A stretch of DNA of 64,000 nucleotides, taken from positions 27,246,118-27,310,117 of the forward strand of contig OX463780.1 in the NCBI GenBank assembly GCA_949825025.1, read 5' to 3'. This DNA is from Siphlonurus alternatus. Taxonomy: Eukaryota > Arthropoda > Insecta > Ephemeroptera > Siphlonuridae. Positions 36,250 to 48,714 of this stretch are shown here, piece by piece; the stretch's first letter is position 1; the number at the start of each line of letters is the position of its first letter. The notes under the pieces were generated by a model, which saw nothing but the letters and a program-made list of their open reading frames with translations, ran no database searches and was not told the DNA's origin. Made by a program: the position numbers and the translations under genes.

Positions 36250-39178
36250 GGTAGAATCTTATATAAATATATATAGTCCAGTAAAGTTAAGTATTTTGGT
36301 GGGCAAAAATAGTAATAAGCTGAAATTTGGTACACACATGCCTGGATAGTACACGAGTTCCCAAAAAAAAGTCCCCTAAGATTCCCTTTGAGGAGACAAA
36401 ATTACGGGACATTTCCCGGAAAAATGTACTTTTTATCAAAAATATTTTTTTCTAATGCAATTAACGATCGTGCATGTCCTGAAAAATGTTGGAATAGAGA
36501 TAATTGAACTAAAAATAGTTTTCAAAAAAATTAGCTTCCTTTAATGAATAGTTTCCAAAATATCCCTGAAATTTAAAAGCGTATATTGCCAAGTGATTTT
36601 GAGTTTCAAATTGCATTATAATTATCAACAATATTGTGATGATACAAAATAATTTTTACGAAACATGTAGTACAGTGTAGTTTACTCAAAAGCGCTTGTA
36701 CGTTTCGTTTTTGATTTGCGGGAATTTTGGGAAATTTGAACTCGCAAGAAGTGGGCGTGTCCCGACTCCTTGCACTGTATATACTGCGTTTATATGTGGA
36801 AAAAATTATGACTCTTTTTTTTTAGACTCGTTCTGATAGTGTGGCATGCAAAATTTATTTGGGTCTTTTCTCTACCCCCCCCAAATTCTCCCCCCCCCCC
36901 CTTCACCTCCCAGCCAACATAAAAATAAATTTGCTGAATAAAATTTGCTGTTGAACGATCAAGTTTATTGATTTGAACTAAATGTAAGAAATTAATAAAT
37001 ATCGAAAATTTACTTCCCCCCCCCTAGACTCCCCCCCCCCTAGACCCCCTCCCCCTCTCTGGCAAAAGATAGATATTGTAGAAAAATTGATTCAATGAAT
37101 TGAATACATAATATACATGGACTAAAATTCATTAATTCATCATTAAGAGATAAGAGCACACGTTTTATGATCATTTCGGATTTTTTTTTTCTTTTTAATA
37201 TTCCTAGTATTTATTTTATATTTTGAATTTTGAACTACGTACAATCTACAGGATATTGCATGTCTTTTTTTAAAGTTTAATATTGTATTCCTTTGATAAG
37301 TAAGCTTGATCTATAACATAAAACTGGATATAAATGTGGCACATAAATACATGGATTGGCTTGCTTATAATTAATGCATTAGGAAGATGTATAATATGTA
37401 CCTGCATGGAGTAAAATGTAAATAAGGAACCTCCTTAAAACATTGCAATTGTAATCAAAGTACCATTAAATAAAATTAAAAATGTACACCATCGCGCGTA
37501 TTAATTAAATTGATTATATGATTATGCTATCATTATATTATATTATACAGTATAATATATAATATTATTATAACAGATTGTATTTCAATATTTCACATAT
37601 ACAATATAATTATCTCTGCTATGGTGATAACTGAAAATCTTCATAATAACAAAATTATAATTGATATTATGTGTGATTACATTACAAGGATTTTATTAAG
37701 CTCATATTATTTTTTCCTCTGACATATTGAATTTTCAAGTAATATTTCAATTTAAATTATATAGCTTAATAAAATTATGCTGTATGCATGAGGTCTGTTC
37801 GTAATCCCTGTCCATGCACACTGTATATTATAACAATTTCTGTACACACAGAGTTCACTCGATTGACGTTATGTCCAAGTACATACATAAAGAAATCGCA
37901 GCAGAAACTTACGCTAGCCAAGGTTTAGAAATATAATTATACCTATTAGCTATATGACATACAATGATGCAAAGAAACAAAAGTTTATTTGGTCGAGACA
38001 AGAATTACAGTACGTGTGAGTATGTACGTAAATAATCTATGTAGTACAATTTAAAAAAAATAAACACTTTCTCAATTGAAAAGAATTGCTGATATTAAAA
38101 AAATTATTTAACTTTAAATCGCGTTCCCACGAGAAAGAGGGACAACTTAATCATTATTAATTGGTGATATAACTCTGTGTAAATTAAATAACCAGATTCA
38201 TATTCATATGTATTATTGCATGAAGAATTTCCTGAGTCAAGGAGTATCTCTTGCCAATTTAACACAACATGTAGCTGCACCTTTTGCCATAAAAAAATTA
38301 TTTTGTAGTTTCGCAAAATTTGTATGGTGTTATTCGTTGTTTCCATTGCTCACATGATGCTTATTAGGTGCAGACTGGTGCCATGGATGGTATTATAACT
38401 AGGAAAAGGAGAGAGGGGTTCTTGGGGGGGGGGGAAGGTTTTTTTTGGGGGGGTAGGTTTTTTGGATATTTATTTCTTATGTTAGTTCAAATTACAGAAG
38501 CAAATTATATTCAGTTGGGGATTGGAGTTGGAGGGGAGTGGGATTTTTTTTGGGGGGGGGTAGAGAGAAGACCCAAATAAATGCTTCATGCCACACTATC
38601 AGAACGAGTCTATAAAAATGGTCATTATTTTTCCCACATATAAACGCAGTATATACAGTGCAAGGAGTCGGGACACGCCCACTTCTTGCGAGTTGAAATT
38701 TCCCAAAATTCCCGCAAATCAAAAACGAAACGTACTAGCGCTTTTGTGTAAACTGCACTGTACTACATGTTTCGTAAAAATTATTTTGTAACATCACAAT
38801 ATTTTTGATAATTCGCTTATTTACAATGCAATTTGAAACTCAAAATCACTTATTGGCAATATACGCCTTTTAAATTTCAGGGATATTTTGGAAACTATTT
38901 ATTAAGGGGAGCTAATTTTTTTGAAATCTATTTTTAGTTCAATTATCTCTATTCCAACATTTTTTAGGACATGCACGATCGTTAATTGCATTAGAAAAAA
39001 ATATTTTTGATAAAAAAGTACATTTTTCCGGGAAATGTCCCGTATTTTGGTCTCCTCAAAGGGGACCTTAGGGGACTTTTTTTTGGGAACTCGTATACTA
39101 TCCAGGCGTGTGTGTACCAAATTTCAGCTTATTACTATTTTTGCCCACCCCGCTTATGCATTTCTACCTAATATTCCT
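36250..39178. mobile_element. 2.9-kb foldback element
   Basis: Arms 36250-37070 and 38390-39178 are inverted copies, including AAGAAGTGGGCGTGTCCCGA and ACATTTCCCGGAAAAATGTA blocks and C-run/G-run inner edges. They enclose a loop of about 1.3 kb with no gene. The outer ends pair GGTAGAA with TTCTACC. Confidence 0.82.
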
Positions 39179-39718
39179 GGACTAATATTTAGGTAATTGT
39201 TTTTATATTTTTTTTCGTTTAATTATTATTACAAAGTAGAGAGGATTCCAGCTTTAAATATAGAAAGGAGTAAATGGATAATTCCAAAAGAAATGGTGGA
39301 ACCATCTCAAACTTGTTTTTTAAGTTACAGCAATATTTTATCTCCTTCTATGAGAAGAAATAAATTTTATATGACAGCAAGAAAACAGAAATATTCTTCT
39401 GAGTCGTGTTATTGTTTTATTGAAGTAAATCATAGGTTTGAAACATTTCGAAGACAGAAGAAAGTAGTGAAATATACTCTAAAGGAACAACAATTATAAT
39501 TACAATATCAATTAATAATAGTGTCAATTGCACTGGAAATACATGGATACCACTGAATTCAATAGTTATACAGTATTAAACATTACATTAAACACACTGA
39601 ATATATAAACACTTTTGAGTTTTTGTTAACACATTATAAATGTTTCATAAAATTTAAATCGATTCAAAATGCAAAAGTTTTTAAATTGTTCACCAAAAAT
39701 TTTTGAGATCACGAACGG
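39179..39718. other. Short spacer downstream of the receptor gene
   Basis: A plus-strand 100-codon frame (39197-39499) has no recognised motif. Part of this stretch should be the receptor 3' UTR. Confidence 0.4.
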
Positions 39719-41008
39719 TTAGACACCTGTCGCTGACAAGTTCAGACCACCGTTGTGTCTCAATAGCGAGGGCTGTACTCCGGTCTCTGGTTTCATTCCA
39801 TGGTGGCCGTTAGAGCTGGGCTGAATGGCTACACTACAGGCCCTCGAGGAAGAACTGGAAGCCGCGAGACACATGGAAGCGTTGCGACCAATCAGAGGCG
39901 AGGGCAATGGTTCCTTCTTACAAAGACAAGGACATAGACGTAGTGGGCTGGTGAGTCCCCTCGAGCACACACGCAGACGACGGAACATGGCGCGGCGGAA
40001 ACTGCGGGACATGGTGACGTAGAGCACCGGGTTGAGCGCAGAGTTGAGGTACATCACGAGGAAGGTTGCGGGGGTGAAGAGCTTGCTGTAGAACGACATG
40101 GTGGGCGGGGCGAGGCTGGGCTGACTGCGGAGGCGCGCCTGCCACATCTTGCGGGCGTGGTACGGCAGGTTGCACAGCAGGAACGACAGCACCACCAACA
40201 TCAGCATCAACACCACGCGGCGACGGGCCGCGAGGGGACCAGGAACGTTTTCTACACGTCTTGGAGGAGCTAAAGTAGCAGGTACTGCTTCTATACGTCG
40301 TCTTCTCTGTAAATCCTCTGGAGTTGGAGGTGGTTGTGGTGAGGCAGGCGGAGCAATGGAAGTATTTGAATTTCGTCGCTCTCGGCATAATTTACACCAC
40401 GATCTCTTTCGCTTGCGAGGTCTTGGAGAGTTGGAAGGACGAAGAGGATCTCTGGACACTCTACACGGTGGTAAAGACTTAAGACGCCGTAATGGCTGTA
40501 ATGGAGGAGAGTAGTTTGGTACTGGGCTAGGACTTCTGACTCCCACATTTGAACGGAGACTTCGAGTATCGGCACCACAGCTGGCGCAAGTCTGCAACGT
40601 CGATTGAGCTTCATAGCCGTGCTCTGAGGGAAGTGCCAGTAAACTTGTAGTAGTCGTGTTTCCAGGAGGAGAATCGTCAATAGTATTAGCAGTAGCAGTA
40701 GTATTTGCGTTAGGTCCCGAGCTGAGAGTGCGTCCTGCGTGTACGTTCCCCGCGGGTACTCGCATGCCGCTCCTCCACAGCTCGACGCACATGCGGGAGT
40801 ACATGGCGAACATGGCGAACAAAGGTAGCGCATACAGAAGAACAAGGTTGGCCATGTCAAATGCGTCAGGGTCGTAGCGTCGCGTGTCGAGGTGACAGAA
40901 GGTGTCGTGCTCAGTGGAGTGTCGCAGGGGCTGGCTGGTGACGCGAGCGAAGAAGAGACGTGGGGCCGCGTATGCCGCGCTCACCACCCACACCACCACC
41001 ACGATCAG
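39719..41008 (-). CDS. TrissinR: Trissin receptor terminal exon, helices 4-7 and C-tail
   Basis: The acceptor TGTGTCAACAG precedes L-I-V-V-V-V-W (helix 4). The exon encodes 429 residues to a TAA at 39721-39719. The open frame continues a few codons upstream to a Met, but the splice site and family alignment place the exon edge at 41008. Other open frames over this GC-rich exon are shadows. Confidence 0.87.
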   Translation of the reverse strand: MIVVVVWVVSAAYAAPRLFFARVTSQPLRHSTEHDTFCHLDTRRYDPDAFDMANLVLLYALPLFAMFAMYSRMCVELWRSGMRVPAGNVHAGRTLSSGPNANTTATANTIDDSPPGNTTTTSLLALPSEHGYEAQSTLQTCASCGADTRSLRSNVGVRSPSPVPNYSPPLQPLRRLKSLPPCRVSRDPLRPSNSPRPRKRKRSWCKLCRERRNSNTSIAPPASPQPPPTPEDLQRRRRIEAVPATLAPPRRVENVPGPLAARRRVVLMLMLVVLSFLLCNLPYHARKMWQARLRSQPSLAPPTMSFYSKLFTPATFLVMYLNSALNPVLYVTMSRSFRRAMFRRLRVCSRGLTSPLRLCPCLCKKEPLPSPLIGRNASMCLAASSSSSRACSVAIQPSSNGHHGMKPETGVQPSLLRHNGGLNLSATGV

Positions 41009-43455
41009 CTGTTGACACAAAACAAGGACTAGTACCACTAGTAAATGATATAACTCTGCATCACACTATAACCATACGTTATACATACAGCGCACAGTGA
41101 ATACAGTTTATTGACAGCTAGGTGTGTATTCAAATTGAATATTAATGTATATAAATTAAATTTATTTCATTTCATTCATTTAAAAGCTCTAGGCTATTAA
41201 ATTAGAATCCTGTATGTTATATATAAAAAAATGAAAATAACATGTTCAGTAATAAAGTGTGATTAATAAAATATATTTTCAATGTACCGTGTCAATTTCC
41301 ATAGCAGGAATACAATTTCCCTATTTTCCTTAATTTAATTTATTTTGTCATTAAAATATACAGTCCTCTACATTACATTCGAATAAAAATGTTCTATCCC
41401 GCCATGTTAATGTATAGCCGCATCGGATATTTTATTCGAATGTGAAGTGTACAGCATAATTATATATATGTATGTAGTAGACTAAGTATATAAATGATTT
41501 AATCGTTAAATATTGAAATTACTAGAGTGGGTGTCAATTTAAATAATTCACAATTTTACATTCTATCAAATCGATACGAATTTTCAATATACACATAACA
41601 TAGAAATTTTATATAAGAACCTTCATTACATATTCTTTGAGAGTGATATTACCATAAATGAACCAAGTAACAATCCTTATAATCACCATTAACTATTTAT
41701 AATATAAATATTTAACAAATGAAAAATCTACAGTTTATTGTAAGGTTCGGTTCCTCCATCATGACCCTCTTATAATTTGACTCTATGTTTCTTTTAACTG
41801 AATGATATAAATAAATAAATTTAGTAAAAGGAAGTATTTTATGACAATCTTGAATGTTTATTTTCTTTGTTTTACTGTTGCTATTTTTATTTTTGGTGAC
41901 AATGACGAGGGTTTTCGAGGTTACACTCCCTTGTTTTGAGAACTTGATATAAAAAACAAATACATGAAATGTGACACAAATTCGTCCCCTTGGAATTTTT
42001 TCTGGTTACACATCGTTTTAAAAATTGAAGCAGTTGGGATATATTCTCACCCTCAGTCTGGCGGTGGTAAGGACACTGCGCGTGTGGAAGGGCTGCATGA
42101 TGGCGACGTAGCGCTCCACGCACACGGCCACCATGATGAGCACCGAGGCCACGTAGCTGAGAGCCTGCACGTACAGGTACATCTGGCACATGAATAGTCC
42201 CAGAAGCCAGCTGTAAAAAGTATCATTTTTACTCATTGTCAATCTGATATATAGAAATTAATTTTTTTACTTTGATCATAAATTTATGGGTAAGATAACG
42301 CGAAACATCGATTGTTGTAGTCCCATTTGATTAATATGTAAACCTTAGAAACCTCATAATAATTCTGATTTTTTTTGAAGACAGTTCTTAGCACCAAAAA
42401 AATGTGGAAAAAATTTCAAAACAATCGGACGATCCAATTTTTTTTTAAATTAATTGATTAGTTTAGATCTCCATGGTAAAGCCCTATACTGAAAATTTAA
42501 ATAATTAATTTAAAAAATTGGATCGTCCGATTGTTTTGAAATTTTTTCCACATTTTTTTGGTGCAAAGAACTGTCTCTAAAAAAAATTCAGAATTATTAT
42601 GAGGTTGCTAAGGTTTACATGTTAATCAAATGGGACTACAACAATCGATGTTTCGTGTTATCTTACCCTTAATTTAATACAAAAATAATCATTATAAGCA
42701 TGGTTATTTGGATGTATATAAATCTAAATAACATTCCATGATGTAAACAAATAATTTGAGGTGTGACTTGAAATATAAGGTGTGTTCGTATAAAAACCCT
42801 GCTCGGAACACATATAGAGTAATGCACCAGGCTGCACCAGCTATGCAGTGGTAGGGAGCTAGTGCAGTCCATAGTTCAGTGAGTGCAGTGCAAATGACGT
42901 TACAATTTTTGTTCGTTGTGTCTCCGAGTAATCCGAGTAGGGTCAACAGGCCTATAATAAGATTACGTCAGTCTTTTTGTTGAGCTGAATGTCAGTGCAA
43001 TTTGCTTGGTTTAAATCGAGTCTTAATTTATATGCTGCTTTTTAATATACTTACTTTTTTGTAAGTACATTTCATTATATTTAGCTCGAGCATTAATGAA
43101 TGTCAATTCTCCGAAGAGTGTCCCCATAATTAATTTTAATAATTTTAAGATAAATACTTGAAATCGTGGAAAAGAATAAAAGTTTTTTTCGTAATCCAAT
43201 ATTAAATTTATATGGAACGATGTTAATAAAAATGTAATGAAAACTAGAATTATATAGCTTTCAATTATGTATGTAGCATGTTTTTGTTAAAAAGACATTC
43301 TGTATTCGCTTACTTGCTGAGGTACGCCATGAAGCTCTGCATGACGCAGAACACTCCGACGCAGAGGTCCGCGAGTGCCAGCTGACCCAGCAGGAAGTTC
43401 GTCTTAGACTCCACCTGGCGGTCGCACTGCACAACTAGGATGACCAGGAAGTTTC
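39719..43455 (-). CDS. TrissinR: Trissin-type neuropeptide receptor (class A GPCR), 3' three exons
   Basis: Minus-strand exons 43455-43314, 42210-42051 and 41008-39719 join in phases 2 and 0, giving about 530 residues. They cover helix 2 (L-A-L-A-D motif), helix 3 ending E-R-Y-V-A-I (DRY variant), helix 4, an extracellular loop with C-H-L-D, helix 5, a loop of about 190 residues rich in Pro, Arg and Thr, helix 6 with L-C-N-L-P-Y-H-A-R-K-M-W, helix 7 with N-P-V-L-Y, and a Cys-rich tail. The helix 6 string and A-D-x-C-V-G-x-F-C-V-M-Q match the insect trissin receptor as I remember it. The protein would bind the Cys-rich peptide trissin at the cell surface and signal through a G protein. The exon(s) for the N-terminus and helix 1 were not found above 43456 and may lie outside the window. 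Confidence 0.85.
42051..42210 (-). CDS. TrissinR: Trissin receptor exon, helix 3 and second intracellular loop
   Basis: The acceptor TTTTTACAG and donor GTGAGA bound a 160-bp exon. It contains the conserved helix 3 Cys (F-M-C-Q) and E-R-Y-V-A-I, ending T-T-A-R-L-R in phase 0. Confidence 0.85.
42288..42667. mobile_element. Palindromic MITE in receptor intron
   Basis: Ends GGGTAAGATAACGCGAAACA / TGTTTCGTGTTATCTTACCC. The arms pair over about 150 bp, including AATTGGATCGTCCGATTG at the inner edges. Confidence 0.87.
43314..43455 (-). CDS. TrissinR: Trissin receptor exon, helix 1 end to helix 2
   Basis: The acceptor GTGTTTCAG opens in phase 1, so the preceding exon should end in the G of the helix 1 Gly-Asn pair. 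The exon is 142 bp and the donor is GTAAGC. Confidence 0.82.
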
Positions 43456-44167
43456 CTGAAACACGACAGAATGACATAAGCAAAAATAAATTGTATTTTC
43501 ACTGAAAAATTATGTTTTAAAGTAGAGTAATATTAGCAGAATATATATACATAATATATTAATAAATAATATCTGTTGTAATATGGCATTAAAATGCTAA
43601 CAGTAAAATTCAGAAAAAGTACTGATATATGTGCTGGCAGAAGTACGTACGCTGTTTACTGTACGAGTTATTTAATTTAGCGAGGCAGTAATACTGATTA
43701 TAAATTAGCGATTTCCAATGTTTTTTCTTTAATTTAAATTAATATGATTATGCAATTTGTAAATGGCTAATTTGTGAATGTTGAAACATGTATGTATATA
43801 CACTTACTAAGTTACTAATTGACGTGAACGAAATGTATGCTTTATGCAACTCTAACAAAAGTTCAAAATAAATAAATATAAAATTGTTGCTGATAAGTGA
43901 TAACAGAGTAATATTTTTCCGTTTTTTGTACATTTACAAATGTAATTGTATATATTTTATGTGTTATTTATATTAATAATTATATTAAAATTAATATTAT
44001 ATATTTTAAAATTTTATAATTTAAACATTTAATGCATATATTATATTTATATTTGTGCTTATAAATATAAATAAATATCATTTATAAATTAAATATATGC
44101 TTATAAACTGCTCTGTTATAAATATAAATAACAAAAGCTATAACATATTATATATAAACACCAACAA
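43456..44167. other. Receptor upstream intron, no exon recognised
   Basis: AT-rich. I looked on the minus strand for a helix 1 exon ending in a phase 1 donor and found none. Confidence 0.45.
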
Positions 44168-45087
44168 TACACTCTCGAAAATTGGTGTTTCAGAAACACT
44201 TGCCTGAAACGGTTAAAGTGTTTTAATAATGACTTGAAACGTCTTTCGTGTTTCAGGGGGGACACAGAGGTGTCTCACAGGTATTTTCTGTTTCGCGAAA
44301 CACTTTAGGTGTTTCAAGTAAATTTTGGTGTCTCACCTTGTTGAAACACTTAAGGTGTTTCAGGTATCCACCAATCAGAGAGACGATGACTGATCAAGCC
44401 AGTTTGTTTGCAAGATGGATGCTGGTAGCATCATGTTCGTGTTAGTGTCAGTAAATCTTTGAAATATAGTTTAATGAAGTCCAATAACTTCAATTCAATG
44501 TTCATAGAGTGACTGTGAATTATGAATGGATCGTAAGAACGATAGTCACAAGTTGTAGCACTGCTATATTTGTGATACGATGTGATCATAAAATGTGCCC
44601 CCTCTGCAAATTTTCTAACAGCAATGTGAGTTTATGAAAATATGATTTTGGGGGGATTTTATCAACGGAATATTTTTCTTTTTATACATTTAATTCCAAT
44701 ATTATATTTATTCTGGTTCAGGGTATGTTTTCTCCGTTTATTTGCAAAAGGTAGGATAATTATATTTTTGTTATGCTGATATATTGTTTTAAATAATCAA
44801 AGATATATTTTTAATTGTTCGTTATAAAGGCATTACATCATATCAATAGTAAAAATTAAAGTTATACTGTGTTATCACGTAAATAATGAATATATTAATG
44901 TTCTATGACGTCACAAGATATTCCTCCGCGGAACAGGATCGTGGAGGTTTTACGTGTTTCAGCTTGAAACACGTAAGGTGTCTCATAGGTCTGAAACACC
45001 TTAAGTGCTTTAACTAAGGGGGCGGCCTGTGAGACGCGTTACGCGTTTCAAACAAGTGTTTCTGAAACACCAGTTTTCGAGAGTGTA
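44168..45087. mobile_element. Inverted-repeat element packed with TGAAACAC motifs
   Basis: Ends TACACTCTCGAAAA / TTTTCGAGAGTGTA suggest a TA target duplication. Subterminal regions of about 200 bp at each end hold many TGAAACAC or GTGTTTCA copies and variants. One TGACGTCA lies at 44906. The interior has no supported gene. Confidence 0.82.
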
Positions 45088-45089
45088 GA

Positions 45090-45770
45090 CGACTTGCAAA
45101 ACCCCATTTTTAGCAAAAAGTAAACAAAGAAAAGTGACCCCAGTTCATTGTTGTTTTTATTATGTGTATAAATTTTGCTTGTACATTGGACCTTATGGGA
45201 AATTTACGATTTTCACACACAGATTTCAATATGTTACAAACCTACGATTCTAAATATGAAAATATCACCAGAATCTGCAGTTTTTGGCCATTTATAATGC
45301 TGAAATGCATATCAGAAGAAGTTTTCCATACTTTGATATGGTAAATTTTATATGATACCAAATCAGCCAATTGCATGGGGGAAGATACGTAACTAGACAA
45401 ACTCTAGTTTGTTGATTTTAACTGTTGCAATAATCAACAAAATGGAGCATGCTTGGTTACATATCTTCTCCCATGCAATTGGCTGATTTGTTATCATATG
45501 AAATTTACCATATTAAAGTAAAGAAAATTTCTTCTGATATGCATTTCAGCATTATAAATGGCCAAAAACTGCAGATTCTGGTGATATTTTCATATTTAAA
45601 ATCGTAGGTTTGTAACATATTGAAATCTGTGTGTGAAAATCGTGAATTTCCCATACGGTCCAATGTATAAGCAAAATTTATACACATAATAAAAACAATA
45701 ATGAACTGGGGGTCACTTTTCTTTGTTTACTTTTCGCTAAAAATGGGGTTTTGCAAGTCATCTATTAACG
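45090..45770. mobile_element. Long palindromic element, about 330-bp arms
   Basis: Ends ACTTGCAAAACCCCATTTTT / AAAAATGGGGTTTTGCAAGT, with arms nearly identical up to a centre near 45427. The two 60-codon frames, one per strand, are the same arm read twice. Confidence 0.9.
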
Positions 45771-48580
45771 TATATAAATATAATAATGAAATAAATATTA
45801 GGTAAATAACTTATTGCGCACACAACAATATTGGTGCTAACATCAAATTTTGACTCTCAATTCAGTAAGCAGATAGTGCTGTTTTGTGTACGTACGGTAT
45901 GAGCCAACAACCATATTCAACGAAAAAATATACCTAATCATATAGAGGTGTGGATAATTAGCATTTCATGCTCGGGAGAGATTATGTATCATTGTAAATT
46001 ACCCCTATTACCCACATATTTTTGTACTAAAAATAGCATTTACTCATTTGTAATAATTATATAGTTTCACATATTATTTTTAGCACAATGATCGATGTTT
46101 GATGTATATACTAAAAATTAAGTGATATATTATTTATTTGTTGTCTTGTTGTCACCATTTTTTAATTTAATTAAGTTTTTTCAAAAAATTTGTCACTCTG
46201 ATTTGATGTAATATATATTATATTGTCCATGAAACGAAACACAGTGTTAAAAGTTAATAAAGTTAATATCCTTGACGCCATTTTACCCTTTCGGGTGTGA
46301 CCAGGTATTTAACCTTGTGTGTAAGAGTTATCTTGCGACCGAGCTGGGGTTTACCAGATTCTATAACCCTTTCCTGCACTCCTCTAGATCTGTTCATCCT
46401 GCAGTGCACACAATGTATTGTTGCATATATTATGCTGTTAGGTAGTAACATGGTGTCATTGTATCGTTGTTTACATTAGGATGCAAATAATATTCAGCGT
46501 GGTGCGAGGGGACTACAAAAGGTAATAACATGAGTTTGTCATGGACCCTTCATTAGTAGCTGATGCTGCTCTACTGCATGTTTTAGTCCTACAACAAAAG
46601 TAGCTGCTATATACCGTGAAAGGGCGTTTGTAGAAGGAAGAACGGAAAGTGCAAATTTGTTATGAAAACACACAAAAAAAAGAGCTATTTAAAAAAAAAT
46701 TAATTTGCAAGTTTGCATTTTTTTAGCAGGGCTATATTTTTATCAAGGAGGTTTAATAAACAAGGTAGTATATAAAACTCCGTGATTTTTTTATGTTATT
46801 CCATGGCAATTATTCTTTTTAATTCAATATTTAATGCAACATACCATATGCTTATTCAACAATGTATGTATAATTTTGTGTAATATCAGTGTTAAAAATC
46901 ATAAAAAATACTGTATTTTCAAACTTTTAGTGGGTCTTTTATATTATTACATGTATTTTTTTAAATGAAATGTTAAAATGCGTACGGAAAACATAGAACT
47001 ACGCTGCCACGGTGATGACAGCTCGGCAATTTGCTGGACAGTTCTGCATGAAGGCTTGCCTACTTGCTAGGCGTTTGTTGTAGAAATATAAATGAATAAT
47101 ACCTCTAATACTTTGCTACTTAAAAGGCACAGAAAATGTAGGTCTTGCTCTTGCTGATAAAATGATGAACAAAATTATTGCTTGCTCATCATTATACAAG
47201 ATAACCATATTTTAATAATAAAATTATTATATAATTACATTATATAAACGCTACCATTAATTTTTTAATATAAATTATTTCTAACTCTTGGAACTTTATG
47301 AACACTATGTATATATAAATTTTAATATATTATATATTAAAATTATATATGTGCTATTTTTTTATCTTTTACACAGTTAATTATTTAATTGCTATTCACA
47401 AAGAACTTATCAAACTGTAGATTTTAGCTTTGAAATTTTTAACATTGAAATATCAAGTAGCAAATCAAGAACTTAATTCTCTAGGTCATAATCTCTGATC
47501 ATTTCTTTGTGTTATAATAATTTCTACTCAATATATTTATTCAAAAACATAGAGACGAGGAATTACTTTTTTACTTTGTATACAAATTAATAAATACAGC
47601 TTTCTCCACCTTATTTTTTTTAAACATGAGTGACACATGTATTTTTGATATTTTTAATTTCACTGACCTCCATTCAGTTATTTTATTCACGCATGTGTAA
47701 ACTCGTCTGATGAGGAAGGTTTCAAAACGTAATTTTTTCCGTGATACATTCAAACTCTTTTTCTCATGATGTAAAATCAATTATTGATACGTTTTGATAC
47801 ACGATGAACAAACTTCTCGGTACGATCATTATTGACAAAAGTAGCGTCCATCCTGACTGATGATTCCACGTTTTCCTCATTCTTGGGTAAATACCGGGAT
47901 GGATTGCAATTAATGTCCTATGACAGCCCTCGTTCAGGATGACTTCATGAAACGCACATGTCATGTTATTAGGGTTTCGGAAGAATCGGTAGTAAAAACT
48001 CAGTGATTAAAAGTACTTAATAGTGGTTTCAAAAAAATAAAAAAACAATACTGAATATCCTTCTCTAAGCAAGTATAAAGTTTATGAAAAAAATATAAAC
48101 ATTGCTTTGTCATCTCATTATCAGTCATCTGGTTGTATTTATGAACATGACATTAAAATGAAAAATAAAATGGTTATTTATATTTTTGCTTCTTAAATGA
48201 TTTGCTATTTCTTCTTAATTTTTATTTTTAATTATTATTCAACATTATAAATGAACATGTAGACAAATTCTATTTCCTTCACTCCAATTAGCATTTAATG
48301 TATTGAAGGAAGAGATTTTCATTGAAACAAAAATTATAAATAATTTATTTAAACGTTTTAAATTAAAATAAAGTATTATATTACATTAAATGTATCATGT
48401 TAATGAGAAAGCATCATTTGTGCCATAATATGACACATTTACTTATTACTGGGAAATTATATATGGGTTTGAAGAGCGGAAAGAAGACCAGCTTAACTTT
48501 ATTAAATTTGTATTCCTAAATTTAATTGTAAAAAAAAATCTTACAAGAAGGCTTTTAGAAGGTCATGTTAATTTTCAAAA
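45771..48580. other. AT-rich intergenic or intronic sequence
   Basis: No gene supported. Less AT-rich patches at about 46260-46400 and 47760-47960 have open frames but no recognised motif. Confidence 0.4.
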
Positions 48581-48714
48581 CCTGGGGGGTCTTCAAATAA
48601 CACCACTTAACGTAAACTTAGCCTAAGACTGTCTTAGCGCAACAATAAAGAATACGCTAAGACTGTCTTAATTTTAGGATTGTTGAAATTCGTGTTATTT
48701 GAAGACCCCCCAGG
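48581..48714. mobile_element. 134-bp hairpin MITE
   Basis: Ends CCTGGGGGGTCTTCAAATAA / TTATTTGAAGACCCCCCAGG; the inner arms share CTAAGACTGTCTTA. Confidence 0.88.

Noticed and set aside
39825..40877. Several overlapping frames on both strands over the receptor exon
   Set aside because: Shadows of the GC-rich terminal exon, whose own frame has the GPCR helices.
45162..45687. Pair of 60-residue frames, nearly identical, on opposite strands
   Set aside because: They are the two arms of one palindrome read from each side.
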